Source of the DNA: Bimuria novae-zelandiae CBS 107.79
Taxonomy: Eukaryota; Ascomycota; Dothideomycetes; Pleosporales; Didymosphaeriaceae
NCBI GenBank assembly: GCA_010015655.1
Contig: ML976662.1
Location: forward strand, 485,036-549,035
Reading direction: 5' to 3'
DNA: 64,000 nucleotides
The first letter of the stretch is position 1. Each line of letters starts with the position of its first letter. The notes under the pieces are model-generated. The model saw only the letters and a program-made list of their open reading frames with translations, was not told where the DNA came from and ran no database searches. Below are positions 1 through 12,223 of the stretch, piece by piece. The translations under genes were made by a program, and so were the position numbers.

Positions 1-580
1 TACCGCGCGTACCCCAACCCACCCATCAGCCTCCCCATCGGTTTTGCAGTATCCCACTGCTTAAACCCTTCCTTCCGCGCATACGACGAGAACCCGTACC
101 CCGGCAGCGACGGCGCGACCACATCGAATCCTGCGGCCCCCAGCGGTCCCAATACCCTTCCCACTTCCGTGAAGTTCTCAGGTCAGCCGTGCAGGAACAA
201 CAGCGGGATCGGCTCCCCCTTCCGCTTGGATTTGGCTTTCTCAGAGCACCGCGCGTGCACGAAGTGCACGTCGAAAACCCTCCCATTCCTCGAGCTCGAT
301 ACCGACTGTGTATTGCGGGAGAGCGTTTATCCTCGCTTGCTCGTCGGGCCAGGAATATGTGTTAAGCCAGTGCGCGAGGAGCTCTTGCGTGAGCCCGTTG
401 TCTTCGCCCCATGTGCTTTCCGCATGGGCGATTGGGAGGCGTGCTAGTTCTAGTTTTTTCCTTAGGAGGTCCTGCTCTTCTTTGCTGATGTCGACCTGTT
501 GGGTGGTTTTGCTAGAAAGTCGCGAGTAGAGTACGGGCAGACGGACTTTCTTTGAATGGCTTGGGGGTGAAGGGAGGCAT
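1..580 (-). pseudogene. Broken epoxide hydrolase gene (alpha/beta hydrolase, N-terminal part)
   Basis: Read on the minus strand from an ATG at 580 (MPPFTPKPFK), the segment gives the N-terminal domain and start of the alpha/beta-hydrolase core of a microsomal-type epoxide hydrolase: NALPQYTVGIE, then DVHFVHAR, IPLLFLHG, PLGAAGFDVVAPSLPGYGFS. It is not one open frame. The frame changes near 545-554, right after KPFK. It changes again at the T-run at 274-277, where one extra T separates EEWEGF from DVHFVHAR. A TGA at 183-185 replaces the Trp of the oxyanion-hole HGWP motif, so it reads HG-stop-P. TGG to TGA is a G-to-A change on the coding strand. The rest of the gene lies left of the window. 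In an active enzyme this fold opens epoxides by a nucleophilic Asp. I am confident of the family; two frame breaks plus a nonsense codon make function unlikely. Confidence 0.8.
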
Positions 581-1073
581 ATTACCGGTTTGCAATGCTT
601 GGACTATAGAGAGGATGTTTATACAAAGAGGTTCAGTAATGGGTTACGCGTAAGGGTGGTTGTGATTATCAATCTAGCGTGAGGACTTGTCGGAGGACGC
701 GGCGGCTTGTGCGGACTGGCTCGCGGCTTGTGAACAATTTCTAAACACGCTGTTTGACCGCCTAAAAAGTGGTCACCAATGTCTGGTTGCGTTTGGCAGT
801 GGCCGGGTTGTAAACCTGTTCTATCATTGGATCGCTACATGGGAGCCCCGGACCCCACTTCACGACGTGACTGTTCTTGTCGTGGATCCATTGAACAGGG
901 CGATGAGATCAACTCAGCGAAGATGTTCGGTTCATATCATGATCTCAATTGAAGAATTGGATGATATACAACACTAAGACACAAAAATGCCTCCACATGA
1001 TCCATAAGCAAGATGCCCTCCCAATGTCCATGCAATGCCGCTCAAATGCCTGATATCCTATCCAATCCAATCC
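581..1073. other. Intergenic, no supported gene
   Basis: This segment lies between the start of the broken epoxide hydrolase gene and the stop codon of the DNMT5-like gene. A plus-strand open frame at 687-977 (96 codons) shows no recognisable motif and lacks conserved-looking composition, so I do not call it. The segment should contain the promoter of the left-going epoxide hydrolase gene and the 3' UTR of the DNMT5-like gene. Confidence 0.5.
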
Positions 1074-4000
1074 TCACTCCTCGACTTCATTCTCAAACGT
1101 CTCCGAAAAATTGATCAGCGACGTGAAACTCTCTGCGTCCTTGTCCACGCCCATCTGCTCCAGCTTCCGCGTATCTACTAGCCACGACACAGGCACAAGC
1201 GCAACCTGGCCCTCCTTGTTCTTGACTAGCTTCGTCTTCTCCCGCTTGTCAAGCGGCTCGGAAGGCAGAGACATAGGCCATGTCGCATCAGTGATGCCAT
1301 CCCTGCGCTTGTGTCGATGCTCGAGGATGTCCACGTCCACGGTGCGCAGCGCCGCGAAGTGGTAGATGTGCACGGCCTTCTTCTGACCGTAGCGGCGGCA
1401 TCGAGCGATGGCTTGTTCCATGTCGGCATCGTATTCGTATTGGGTCTTTACCAAGAGTGGAGCTGCGAAAATGACGTGGTTGGCGTTGAACAAGTTCCTT
1501 TGCTAGAGTTAGTGCATGTAACCAGATACTAAAATTGAAAACTTACACTCCTGCCGCAGTCTCGCTGGTCGAGTCAAGAATGAGCACCTTCACTTTGGAA
1601 TTGGTCTTGAACTCCCCAATAGCCTTGCCAGGGTTCTTCTGATTAGGCGTCAGATTCGAAATTCGATGGTAGTCAAGGAGCTTTTCAATGTCCTCGATCG
1701 TCTTCGCGTCCGGTGCAAATACAAGAGCTTGGTCGTCATGTGGGATGTTTTTGATGAGATTGGCGATGGCGTCCATCTTGCTGCCGAAGCTGCGTCCCGA
1801 CACTTGTTTCTGGTTCGAACCAAGGTGAGTAGCCTTCAGAAGGTTCATGGTTAGAACGACAGTATTGCAGCTAGGTACTACGCAGTCTTCACTGTTGTGG
1901 CTCGCCAGGCAAGGGCCGCACGTCTTATGTCCACAGTGGGAGGTCAGGTACATGTCAGAGATGGTGGCCAAACCCTGGCATCCCGGGGCATCACAGTGCA
2001 CTTTTTTGCCGGGTCTATCGTGCATTCGGTTTGAGAGGTCCTGAACGCCGATCATGAAGCGCTCCGACCTGATTCGCGTGGTGAGGTATCCAGAAGATGT
2101 GCGGAGCTTTGACAGCAATTTCTTCGCTTCCTTGATTCTATCAGCCGCCTCCGTGGCCCTGACTAGACCACGAGCTGGATATTTTTCTGCATGAGCCAGA
2201 GCTTTGCGGATCTCATCGGTGGCAGTGTCGTCGCCGAGCCAGTTGTCCATCGAGACGTCTTGCCTGAAGTGCGTGTACATATCCAAGAGAGACGTGTCAT
2301 TGATGTCCTCGTAACCGTCCTTATCGACCTTACGGAGACCCTTGAATCGTTTGTTCCTGTATGCCTCGAAGCCGTGCAGTAGTTGCTTGATTTCGTCAAC
2401 GATCTCCTGATGGTCTTGGTCTCGCTTCCGTAATAAAGAGTTGAGGTCTGATTCGCCATCTTGAGTCTCGTAAGACAGTGCACGCCTCTGCAACGCTTCT
2501 TCTCCGGTTGTCGCACCATTCAAGATCTCGTTCAGTCGGTTTGCCCGATCGCTACCCTGACTCTTCTGTCTCCTGAGGGCCATTCGCTGAGAGATCAAGA
2601 GCTGTGAGAGCTCTAGGTATACTGCGTGATGAGCGACATCGAGCTCATCGACGCGTAACGACTCAAAGCAACAGAGGTCCTCCAAAGACGGCTCATTTTG
2701 TCTCACGAATGCATTCAGAAAATCCTGCGCATGCTCATGACGCGCTTGATGCCACTGAGGTGACATGCATTCCTTACTTAAAAGGAACCTCTCCACTTTC
2801 GTATGACCCTCACTTTGCAACTGCTCCTCCTGTTTCCGTCGTCCGGATGGGGCTCCATTGGTGTCAGAGTACCTCCCAAGCTGTAGTCCGAGGTATGATG
2901 CGATGTTATCAACATCAGTAAATGAACCCAACCTGGGTGTCCCGGATAGAACCCATCGCTTGTGCGCAGCGATTTTCTTGATGCCGACCGAAGATAGCAA
3001 GTTCTCAGTGGCCTTCTTCGTATCTTTCTGAGCAACGTCAAGGTAGTGGTACTCGTCGACAACGATTCGATTAAAGCGGAAGAAGTGCAAAAGCGGCATA
3101 GAAATATTTCGCAACATCTTATTCTTGCGTGCCGATTTTCCCTCTTTCTGGGCGGTAGCCTTCAAGGATTCGAATGGTACGTACTGAGCACCATGCCTGA
3201 CTTGCAGCGGTAACGTCATGTCGAACTCGTCTTGATCCAGTCGTTCCGAGAGCAATTCGCTTGTTTTCTTCCGGAACTCGTCTTCGTTGAAGTTTTGTTG
3301 TTTTGTAAGCTGCCCAGGTAACTCTGAGACAGCCCGGTCAAGCCAGGCCGCGAAGGCACGCGAGTTTGGCAGTCCCTTAACAGAAGCAGTAGCCGGCTCA
3401 GGCATGGCGGAAAAGTCAGCCAGTTGGGCGATGTACTCGCTGTCTGCTAGAACGGTCCAAGAGACAATAATGACCCTACTCTTTTGGAAATCCTCAAATT
3501 CTAGCTGTTCGAGCTCAGCGAACGTTCTGATCACAAGTATGTTGAAGAGCTTGTACTGATCTTTGGTTAGAAACTTCTGGAATTCTTCTTTCCACTGGTC
3601 CGCTATATGACTAGGACAGACAATCAGGGTTGCCGCAGTGTCGAGGAGCTTCGGCAACTGTGTAGATGCAGAGTTGTTGCTCTCGATCAAAGATTGGTTG
3701 GTCTTGTGATTTTCAAACTCGCTCTGAACGAGAGCAATAGTCGTTACTGTCTTGCCGAAACTAGGTCGATCGGCAAGTACACCTCCGCGTATGACAGCCT
3801 TCGTTTGGGCAAGGGCCTCGACCCTCCATCCCAGCTTCGGATGAACAGCTTCTTCAACCTCCATCAGGGTGAAGGCCCTGCCAGACTCTTGGGCTCGCAT
3901 CCATTCGAGAGCTCGAGGTTGCGTTCCACGGAGCTCATGCTTGAGCTTAAGTCGCCCTGCGTACGGTTCGTTCGTCGCATTGCTTCGTAGGCGGAATTTG

Positions 4001-7000
4001 ACAAGTTTTCCAGAGGTTGTATTGGTTTGACCGGTCAGGAGCCTCCAAACAACGCTCACTGGCTCGGTCTGTGTGGCTTGCCTAGTCTGGATGAGGGTAC
4101 TGACGGCACGGTGCGCCAACGATGCGACGTTTAGTCCAATCTCGATGCGAGTCTTCCCATCACGCGTGCTTGACCCAATGTGAAAGATCGGGCTGCGAGT
4201 CTTCAAAGCGCGCTCACGTGTAGCCGCTTCTTTGGGGTGTTCATATGCGGTGGCGACTCCCTTCTCTACATTCCACAAGAGACATGGATTCGCTGGCGCA
4301 CATTGACACTCAGTCGCGGCAGTAGGACCGAGCGGCTGCCATTCTGCGAAGGAGGGTGCCGACGTCACTGGCTCCAGTACTCCCAGGTAGTCTATCAGAT
4401 CCTTTGTAGGAAAAGGCTTTGGAATCTCGATCTCCAGAACAATGGTAGTCTCCGTACATGACTCGCTAGATATGTTGAGGGGGGCGGACTTCGGCAAGAC
4501 GCTGGCGCTTAGTAGAGCTGAAGACGATGATAGAAGGACTGTTCCAGCAGCTGCGTGTTCCCATGATCCTGCGAATCTCGCGTTGATGGGATAATCCTTG
4601 GTATCACTAGGATTCCAAGGTCTCCAGGTAGACGGCAGATGAGCAATAGATTGACGCTCTTCTCCAGGTTGTTTCCTACTGCGGTCAAAGCTGAAATGAA
4701 ACGAATCATTTCCACGACTGAGTGGGTCCGGGTTCAAGAAGAGGTAAAGAGGAGGCTCGGTGGATCGCTTGCGCTTGTACAGAGACTGGCTCGCAGTACC
4801 ACAGTGGGGAAGGAGGTCGTAGTCTCCAGTGATATCCTCACCGAGATCCTTGGCCCCCTCTCCATTCCCACGGATGTGAAGCGTCGCGGGTACCGTCTCA
4901 CTCTGAAAGTCAAGAAGACCTAGGTTGTCCCTGAAGGATGCGAAAGTCTCCGAGGAGCCACGGATACGCAAGGGAATATCGCGAGAATGAGGAACAAAGA
5001 GCTCCCATTGAGGCAACAGCAATGAATCGTTGACTTGACCCCGAGCGACAGGGCTTCGGAAGAGCTTGCGTAGCTCGCTGTCTCCCGGAAGCTCAGGCGA
5101 GCAATGTACATACAGTAGCCACTGAATTTTGGCACCGATGCAGAGTTCTAGCACAGCGTCAGTAGACTTGTATTGCACCTTCCAGGAGTTTTGGTGTCGT
5201 ATGAACTCGCCCCTGTAGAAGGGCTGATAGTCTATTTCTGCTTCAGCTAGCCGATGAGCGTACGCTTTAGTAAGCGAATCGCAAGAGGTTTGCGCCTTGA
5301 AGGACTTCGAGAAGCTGAAGCCCGAGAAGTTTTTGAAGGTAACGCGCGAAGGCAGCCTTGGTCTCCATTCGCTCACAAACTCGCACGGAGACTGTACACG
5401 AGAATCTCGGCTAATTGTATCGAAATACACGTGTTTCGGATTTCCAGCGTGCGACGCACAGGCAGTGTGTCCACACCCCTCACATATATGTACAGGCGCC
5501 TCACAGAACATTTCGCCACACTCGTGATTGCACAGACGCGAGCTAAGGCTGGCTGTTCGAGCAAGACCCCTCATATCCAGCTCTTCGGGACGAGGAGTAT
5601 CTGGCGTGTAGCTGATCAACTTGCCCCGTCGGACAATCTGCTTATCCGGTGGTGGTGAATTCTTTCCCGTGTCCCGCCTGCCTTTAGTCGATGATGACTT
5701 TCTGAAGAGCTGTGATGCACAAATGATTGCGGAAAGCTGCGAAGCGGCAATGACGGTGGTACTCATAGCGTTTCCAGCTAGATCTTGACAATCGGCTGCC
5801 GATTCGCGACCCAAGAGAATCTTGTCCAGAGGTAGTCCCTGAAGTGCCAAAAGTTCAATGCCGCTAAGTGGTCGTTGTCGGTAGGTAGAGAATAATTGCC
5901 CCTTCGGTGTAATGCAAGGCATCAACCCCTCGTTGTCATGGAACCTGTCTACGTTTTGACTTACGTCCCATATTTTCATTTTAAACGTAGAGTCGACGTC
6001 TTCCTGAGCCGCTGCGCTCAGATGAGCAACTTCGATGGCCTCCCACTCTCGTGAAGACCGAGATCGAAACCACTCGTGGTCGGCAAAATTGAAAGGCTGT
6101 ATCGTTCCATTCTCGTTCCATTTGGTGCAAGGACGTTTGACCCCCAATCGTAGCTCTGATCGGATCTGGTCGTAGCGCAGCTTGCATAGCTCCCACGGCG
6201 TCTCAGAGTCCAGGGGGCTGTGATTAACATACCCTAGACGCGAATAATCTAAGAACGATTCATATGGGCTACTGCAAGGTCGCTCGAGTTGTTGTATTAA
6301 TTGCTTCCAGTCGCCGGCAACTCTAGAAGCGTCTTTGCCATTCTGACGTCGGTCCACAGCGATCATATACATGCGCTCACGTGTTTGTGGCAAGTAGTAC
6401 CGCTTCGTGTCACAGTATAGCCAGACCGCTTCATAATCAATATCCGCCCATTGCGATACGAGATCGTTCCAGGTTTCGACTTTGCTCTTGACGTTTTCCA
6501 GCAGAACAACGCTCGGCCGGAACCGTCTAGAATACTCGTATACTGCCATCCAAGTTTCCCCAGACTCGCCGTTCTCCTTGAGACTCTTCTGATGATTATT
6601 CTGCTGCGAGAGGTTCTTACAAGAGAATCCAGCAACCAAAATGTCCACACCGCCAGGAATCTTCTTGACAGCACCGTATGCCGTGGTTGCGGTCGTAGCA
6701 TCTCCTGGAATGAACTCGCGAATATCTCTGAAGAGAAGTTCAGGCGCAAAATTTCGCTCGATGAAAGCCTGCTTGAATTGTTCAATTTCGGCACTGAAGA
6801 GATGTTTGAATTCGAGGGACGGCTCATCTACTGTTTTAAGCGCTTTCGCTGATGCCATAAGTCCAAAGAGAGGTGATTCGGTGCCACTGCACATTGTAGC
6901 AACGTTGATAGGCCTATCGAGGATTTTCAACGCATCCGCAAGCCCCAATTTAACTGCCCGTGACGTCAAATCCGTGTAAATCGTCTCGTTGTCATGCATG

Positions 7001-8611
7001 GGTGGGAGAGTGTAATCAATGCCCTTACGAGCGGAATTTGTCCCTGATTTTGTGGCAGGTTTCCGCCGTGGTTTTTTTACTGGCTCAGGTAGAGCCTCCT
7101 CGTCCGGTTCCGGCTCCAATTCATCGTCATCCTCTGCAGATAATAGCTCAAGCGGAATCTTTTCATCAGACTCTGGCTCTTCGTCTTCATCACTCATTTC
7201 GTAGGAGCTGATATCATCCGCAGACTCTTCGTCCGACACGTCGAGCGGCAACGGGACGTAATTTGCGGTGTAGTTTGCAGTACTCCGACGAAGGCGAGAA
7301 GTTGGAGCGCTGAGACTGGAAGCTTTGATTCCTTGATCACTGTCGTTGAAAGAGGTGACAGGCTTCGCGTCCGTCGCATCCATCATCTCTATATCTGGAG
7401 ATCGCGTGCCAACAGATACCGCGCCTTCGGTCTCTTCTTCAGTCGGCGGTGGAGAAAGCAGAGAATTTTCCGCCTCAGCTATTAGCCGGCGATCTGCAGC
7501 ATCGCCGTAAGTTGAGCTTTCCCGTGAGACATGCAGCGATGTCTCCTCCGGATGGTATGCCGGTGGCAACTGACCACCGTTGGCAGTCTCTGGGGTATTA
7601 CCTAGCATAACAGTGTCGTCGTCCGTTTGTGGTGTCAACTTCTGCCTTGCGGTCCGATGGCTCGCGGACTTGCGAGCTGGAGGAATAGTGGGGAACTCAG
7701 GGAGCGTGTCTGATCGCGAGCGGTTCCCAAGCTTTCTCCTAGCATACTTAGAAGATTCCTCAATCCGTGGATCTGCTTGTTGAGTGTTGGTAGTAGAGTT
7801 TCTTCGGGTGGAGCCTGAAGGTGTTGACGGTTGCTCAACCTGATCTGATTCGCTACTTGCGATCCTCTTGGATTTTCGTGGACCAGAAGACATCGTCGCG
7901 ATAGAAGGTAGTAGAGACTGTTGCGGGGGCTGCTTCGACGCAGAAGAACTTTGGCGGAATGCTTGAGTGATTGATTTGTCCATGCGCTTTGCCGGTGCTC
8001 CGCAAAGCTTGCGCTTCTCTCTAACGCAGGTCGTACAGGATTCCGGGCCGTTTCCACAGCCTCCCTTTTTCCAAGTTGCACCGTCCGGGTATCGGCAGTT
8101 TGCGTACCCCCGTTGTTTGCACTGCGGGCATCGCGCGTCAAGCGCAGTCTTCTCCTCGTCAGTGGCCTCTCTACACTTGTGCTTTTCCTTTATGCACCTA
8201 GTGCAAATGTCACTTCCTGCTTCGAACTTGCACGTGTACGCATAACTGCCGCCTCGCCGGCGACATACGAAGCACGCGTCGTCAGGTGGGGGATCATCGT
8301 GGGTTAAAGTTGGCACCCGAGGTGCAGCTGCCACGGCATGAAAGGATTCGGGTGTTAGTGAGACTAATAACGGTCAGATACAGTATAGAAGTAGAGCAAA
8401 CGGATCACCTACCTTCGAATATGCGCCGGGGGGTTGCTACAGGCTGGCGGGGCGTAGAGCTCTCCATTGATCGTCGTTTGTGGCTATTTGGAGCAATAAA
8501 ACGCGTGCCAGCGCGGCCAACTTCAATGCCGGTCTCCGAGTCGTCAATGCTTGCGCTTCGCCGTCGCTTTCGCGCTGACGATCGCGTTGGTGCTGGTGTG
8601 GTGGGTGCCAT
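1074..8611 (-). CDS. DNMT5-type DNA methyltransferase / SNF2 ATPase
   Basis: CDS complement(join(1074..1497,1547..8327,8413..8611)), 2467 aa. Introns of 85 bp (donor GTAGGT, branch CACTAAC) and 49 bp (donor GTAAGT, acceptor AAAG) restore one frame, and the second rebuilds SNF2 motif V as AAGVNLFNANHVIF. The ATG at 8611 is the first in frame; the long exon itself has no proper ATG near its start. Order: basic N-terminus; two Cys-rich modules (about 85-175); acidic linker; C5-methyltransferase (about 540-935) with MCSGTESP (motif I), GFSCKNLS (Cys636 as motif IV nucleophile), LLENV (VI), QTRER (VIII) and GNAMSTT (X); a Cys/His cluster (about 998-1034); SNF2 ATPase with ADRPSFGKT (Lys1592) and DEYH (1824-1827); RING (from Cys2178); helicase-C with ARCRRYGQ (2359-2365). 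This matches DNMT5, the ATP-dependent CG maintenance methylase known from Cryptococcus. The GKT Lys, DEYH and catalytic Cys are all present, so it looks functional. No chromodomain is visible. Confidence 0.93.
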
Positions 8612-8965
8612 CCTGCGCGGACACGGCACCCTGGAATGCTCAAGATCGGTAGCAATAAATAAATAAAATACTCCAATTGAGTAGAGAGGTCGCGAGTTGG
8701 AGTGCTCTTAGGGGAGTGAGCGTTGAAATGACCACGAGTATGTGGTGGTGGTGCTAGTTCGAGGGTGTGGGTAAGAGGCGTTCGCCGGGGTTGGGTGGGA
8801 CGAATTGCGATAACGGCGATCGCGCCCCAACGCGTGCTCGCGTGAGCACGTGCGTGTCGCGCACCCGGGCGGCCAAAGTAAAAGACACCTTCCGTCCAAG
8901 CCAGGTGGGAACGATAGATTTTCACTTAAACATAATCACGAGGTTATATTAAACGTACTCGAACG
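8612..8965. promoter_or_regulatory. Upstream region of the DNMT5-like gene, up to the repeat-island edge
   Basis: About 320 bp of ordinary-composition, GC-rich sequence with several CACGTG-like and ACGCG words separates the start codon at 8611 from AT-rich repeat DNA that begins near 8930-8965. It must hold the promoter of the methyltransferase gene. Open frames here on both strands have no recognisable content. I see no defined operator. Confidence 0.4.
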
Positions 8966-9034
8966 ACGTCTTTTACCTTTTAGACGAAAGGTGTTCTTTA
9001 CCTCGGACGAATGATGCCTTTCACTTAGGACGAA
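8966..9034. repeat. Three degenerate 23-bp direct repeats at the island edge
   Basis: Units at 8966-8988, 8989-9011 and 9012-9034 each end in GACGAA and carry a TTTACCT/TTCACTT-like core. Identity between units is only about 55-65 percent by eye. They sit where subterminal repeats of the outer pogo-like element would be expected, just before its decayed reading frame. Confidence 0.35.
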
Positions 9035-9039
9035 CGATA

Positions 9040-11935
9040 ACGTGTCTGTGCGCGTAATGATCGGATTCGCGTAACGATCGCTAAACACCAAACCATCTAA
9101 ACTTTTAACGCGCGATAAGTCTATTAATATAGACCTAGTTTAAGCTATAATAGATAAAATTAAATTACTTAAACTAGAGAAATACTTTATATATGCTAAA
9201 GTAGCGCGTAGGTATATTATTAATTATAATAACTTATTATAAAATTATAAATAGGTTTAATTATCGCAAACTACTAAGAGAATTAATTAATAAAGCTTAA
9301 CCTATAGCAAGAACAGGGGCTTATACAATATATTAAAGGGCTTATAAAGAGATATATACCTACTACTAGAGAGATAATATGGAACTTTGGCTTTACGATA
9401 GTAAAGGAGACAGTTAGTAAGAGCTAGGTTACCTACTTTATTAACTAATATAGTATTTATCTTATTTTATAATAGATAGTTAGCATAGCTAGTAATTACT
9501 ATAAAGCTAATTTAGTAAATAAATATTACCTTTATTTAACCTCTTATACGACAAGATTAATTAATATAAATAAAATATATTTATAATATAGAGTCCCCCC
9601 CCCAGATTTGACCCAACCCCAGATTTAACCTAGTAAAAGCACGCGGCGCGCATGCATCACGCGTTATCCTTACTAATATCTCCCTAAATACTAAAAAGAT
9701 AATTAAATCGCGAAATTTAAATATAGAAGGCTTTATATATCTTTAAAATAAAATTTTTTCTTTTTTAAATTCTACTATAGACTTCTTTAAAGTTTCGCGA
9801 CGTACCTTATACCGTAGATATTATAGTAGCTTAATATAGTTTATAAGCTACGAAATAGCTTAGATCCTATTAAACGCGAAAGAAAAGACTCTTATATAAT
9901 AAATTAAAAACTATACTATTACTAGAACCTATATTACTTACTTAATACTAAAAGAGCTTGCCCTTTTTATATAGGCTACACGCGTTACGTATATATTATA
10001 ACTAGCTTTTCTTTTATAATTACTTTTCTATATTAATAATAAATAGATTACACGTTTCTAAAAGAGGAACCCTAAAATAGAAGGGGTATTTACTAGTTAT
10101 TTTAAATATTTATAAAAGAAAGGAGTATCCTACACGCGTATAAAGCGCTAGTTTAATATAATTGCTTTAAAAATAGAGAAGCATACGTACCTCCCTTTAA
10201 ATATATAAAATATAGATAAGTTAGGATTTAGTGTTAGTAAGAAGTAGATTATAAAGGTATTAGTATATCTTAATACTACTTAAAAGGATAAAGTAATTAC
10301 TAGGAAGTAAGAATAGGTTATAAATATTAAGTATATTAATACTATAGGTAAAGCGCTAGCTCCTTTTTTAATTTTAAAAAAAAATAATATTAGTATATAA
10401 TAGATTAATAAGTAATTACCTCTAGAGTAGTATTTTACTACTAGTAAGAATAGCTAGATATTAAATAATCTAGGTCTAAAATAGCTAAAGAGAGTATTTA
10501 ATCTATTAACCTATAATAAGGCTACGGGGCGCTAGCATTTACTTATTATGGATAAATATAAAAGTTATATACGCGTAGATTTTATTACCTATTATATAAG
10601 AAATTGGATTAATTTTTTAATTATACCTACTTATTGCTTGTATATACTCTAACCTCTTAATCTTGGTATCTTTTTAGCGTTTAAACGGTATTACTCCTGT
10701 GAGACGCATGCGATATTCCGGCTTAGCTTATAGCGCATCCCGCGATTAGAGTGGATAGAATTACTATCCTACGCACGAGAGAAGGCAATATTAAAGAAAA
10801 ACATACTTAGTGGATGGCGTGCCGCTGGCTTATGGCCTGCGTTACCTATGCGCGTCCTTAGTAACCTGCTTTGCGAGTCGCCCCCGCTATTGCCTGTCCT
10901 AGCTATACTATAACAAGCGACTAATTTAGATCTCTCTCTACTATAGAGCTCTCCTCCAGAGCTAGTAGAACTACTAAAATTAAATGAGTAATTTATAAAG
11001 TTATTTTACGAAGATCCCGTAGTCCTCTTGCTAGTAAAACGCTACGTAGAGCAGATAATACGCCTTTATAAAATATAGAATATTATAATAGCTATTTAAG
11101 CTAAGTAGATTATAGATTGGTTTAAGCTTCTTTAAAAGTAAAAGAAGGCTAAGAAAGGAAAAAGACTTTAACTAAAAAATTAATTAATCTATTTAATAAT
11201 AAAAGTGTTATAAATCGCTCGCGAAGAGGAGGCAAAGCTAATAATAAAATAAGTAAGGGGACGCCTATAAAAGGTTATAGTACTAGAAGAAGATAGTTAG
11301 GAGGAAGCGGAAGGTTTAGATTATTTAATAGATAGTTTATTAGAGGGGCTAGCAAAGTGCACGCGACGCGCAATGCGATCGCGTGCGTAGAGTTAATTTT
11401 GCTAGGTTAAATCTAGGGTTGGGTCAAATCTGGAGGGGAGACTCTAGTTAAAAAAGACTTTATAATTAATTTTATTAATAGATTAAAGAGGATATTTAGT
11501 AGACAAATATAGGAGAGGAATAAGTTTAGAATATTACTTTAAGATAAAAATTGTGTATAAATTACGCTTTTAGTATATATATATATATATGCTAATAGAT
11601 CTACTCTACCTCTAAGTCTTATATATAAAACTACTAATAAAAACATTTAATTAGCCTGGATAGAAGATATTAAGGCAGGAAAATATTAAGGTTTTATTAC
11701 CTTATTTCCCTTTAGTTAAATAAATAATAATATTAGACTTGCCAAGCTTAAGTGGGTCTCTAATCGCTATATAAAGGTAAGGCTAAATAATTACGTTAAC
11801 TTTTAATCCTTAATAACCAATTAAGGCCCTTCGGGATAGCTAGTCCTGAAGAAGACTAGGGTTATTTATTATGTAAGAGTACTATAAGGTAAGAAAGGGA
11901 TAGTAATAGCTCGCGCGTATTAATAGGACGTTAGT
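9040..11935 (+). mobile_element. RIP-degraded pogo-like DNA transposon, interrupted
   Basis: Ignoring stops, the plus strand at about 9130-9580 reads as the helix-turn-helix and CENP-B-like DNA-binding part of a pogo-family transposase (for example KLEKYFIYAKVARRYIIN). After the insert at 9591-11444 it resumes with KRIFSR, CANRSTLP, AWIEDIKAGKY. The same transposase type occurs in the elements at 41487-43603 and 44416-46518. GC content is very low, and most stops are TAA or TAG. I could not identify either terminal inverted repeat, so the ends are approximate. The right part runs into an LTR at 11936. Confidence 0.65.
9591..11444 (+). mobile_element. Fot1/Pot2-like (pogo, Tc1/mariner superfamily) transposon, RIP-degraded
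   Basis: The ends are about 45-bp imperfect terminal inverted repeats: GAGTCCCC...CCAGATTTGACCCAACCC on the left and its complement ending GACTC on the right. Each is flanked by a TA (9589-9590 and 11445-11446), the Tc1/mariner target duplication. At 1854 bp the element matches the size of Pot2/Fot1 transposons. Plus-strand sequence at about 10670-10900 translates to a pogo transposase C-terminus: AFKRYYSCETHA, RIPRLEWIELLSYAREKA, NILSGWRAAGLWP, MRVLSNLL, with one TAG in a position where CAG would be expected. The catalytic core upstream is too mutated to read. It was inserted into another transposon. Confidence 0.85.
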
Positions 11936-12223
11936 TGTCACGAGAGCAACGAGCAGAGAGAGCCTGGCTCAGAGAGCTGGGTTGATTGTGCTTTGTTCGG
12001 TATCTACGTGTAGGTACAAGCGTTGGATAAGGAGAAAAAGTCTTTCGCCTGTATCCAGCGTGGGTCTATCTATCTCGCTTGACCAGAGGCTAGCCCTTCT
12101 TGGCTAGCGTCATACCTCAGCACTCTATTGTGCCGTGTCTGAGTCTATCGTGTGGTGTCTGGAGGTGTACTGTCGTTGACCGTACATCTATGCGTTTAAA
12201 GTAACTTGGGAGTTACCGTGACA
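11936..12223. repeat. LTR-like sequence, 288 bp, TGTCACG...CGTGACA
   Basis: A patch of normal GC content in AT-rich DNA starts TGTCACGAGAGC and ends GTTACCGTGACA, with the inverted TG...CA ends typical of LTRs. The flanking five bases (TTAGT and TCCTA) do not match, so this is either one LTR of a truncated element or a solo LTR with an altered target site. No second copy is present in the window. Confidence 0.55.

Noticed and set aside
687..977. 96-codon plus-strand frame left of the DNMT5-like gene
   Set aside because: No recognisable motif and no context supporting a gene; it probably arises by chance.
8334..8336. Start of the DNMT5-like protein inside the long exon
   Set aside because: The first codon there is GTG next to a CAG splice acceptor; an upstream exon with an ATG at 8611 joins in frame.
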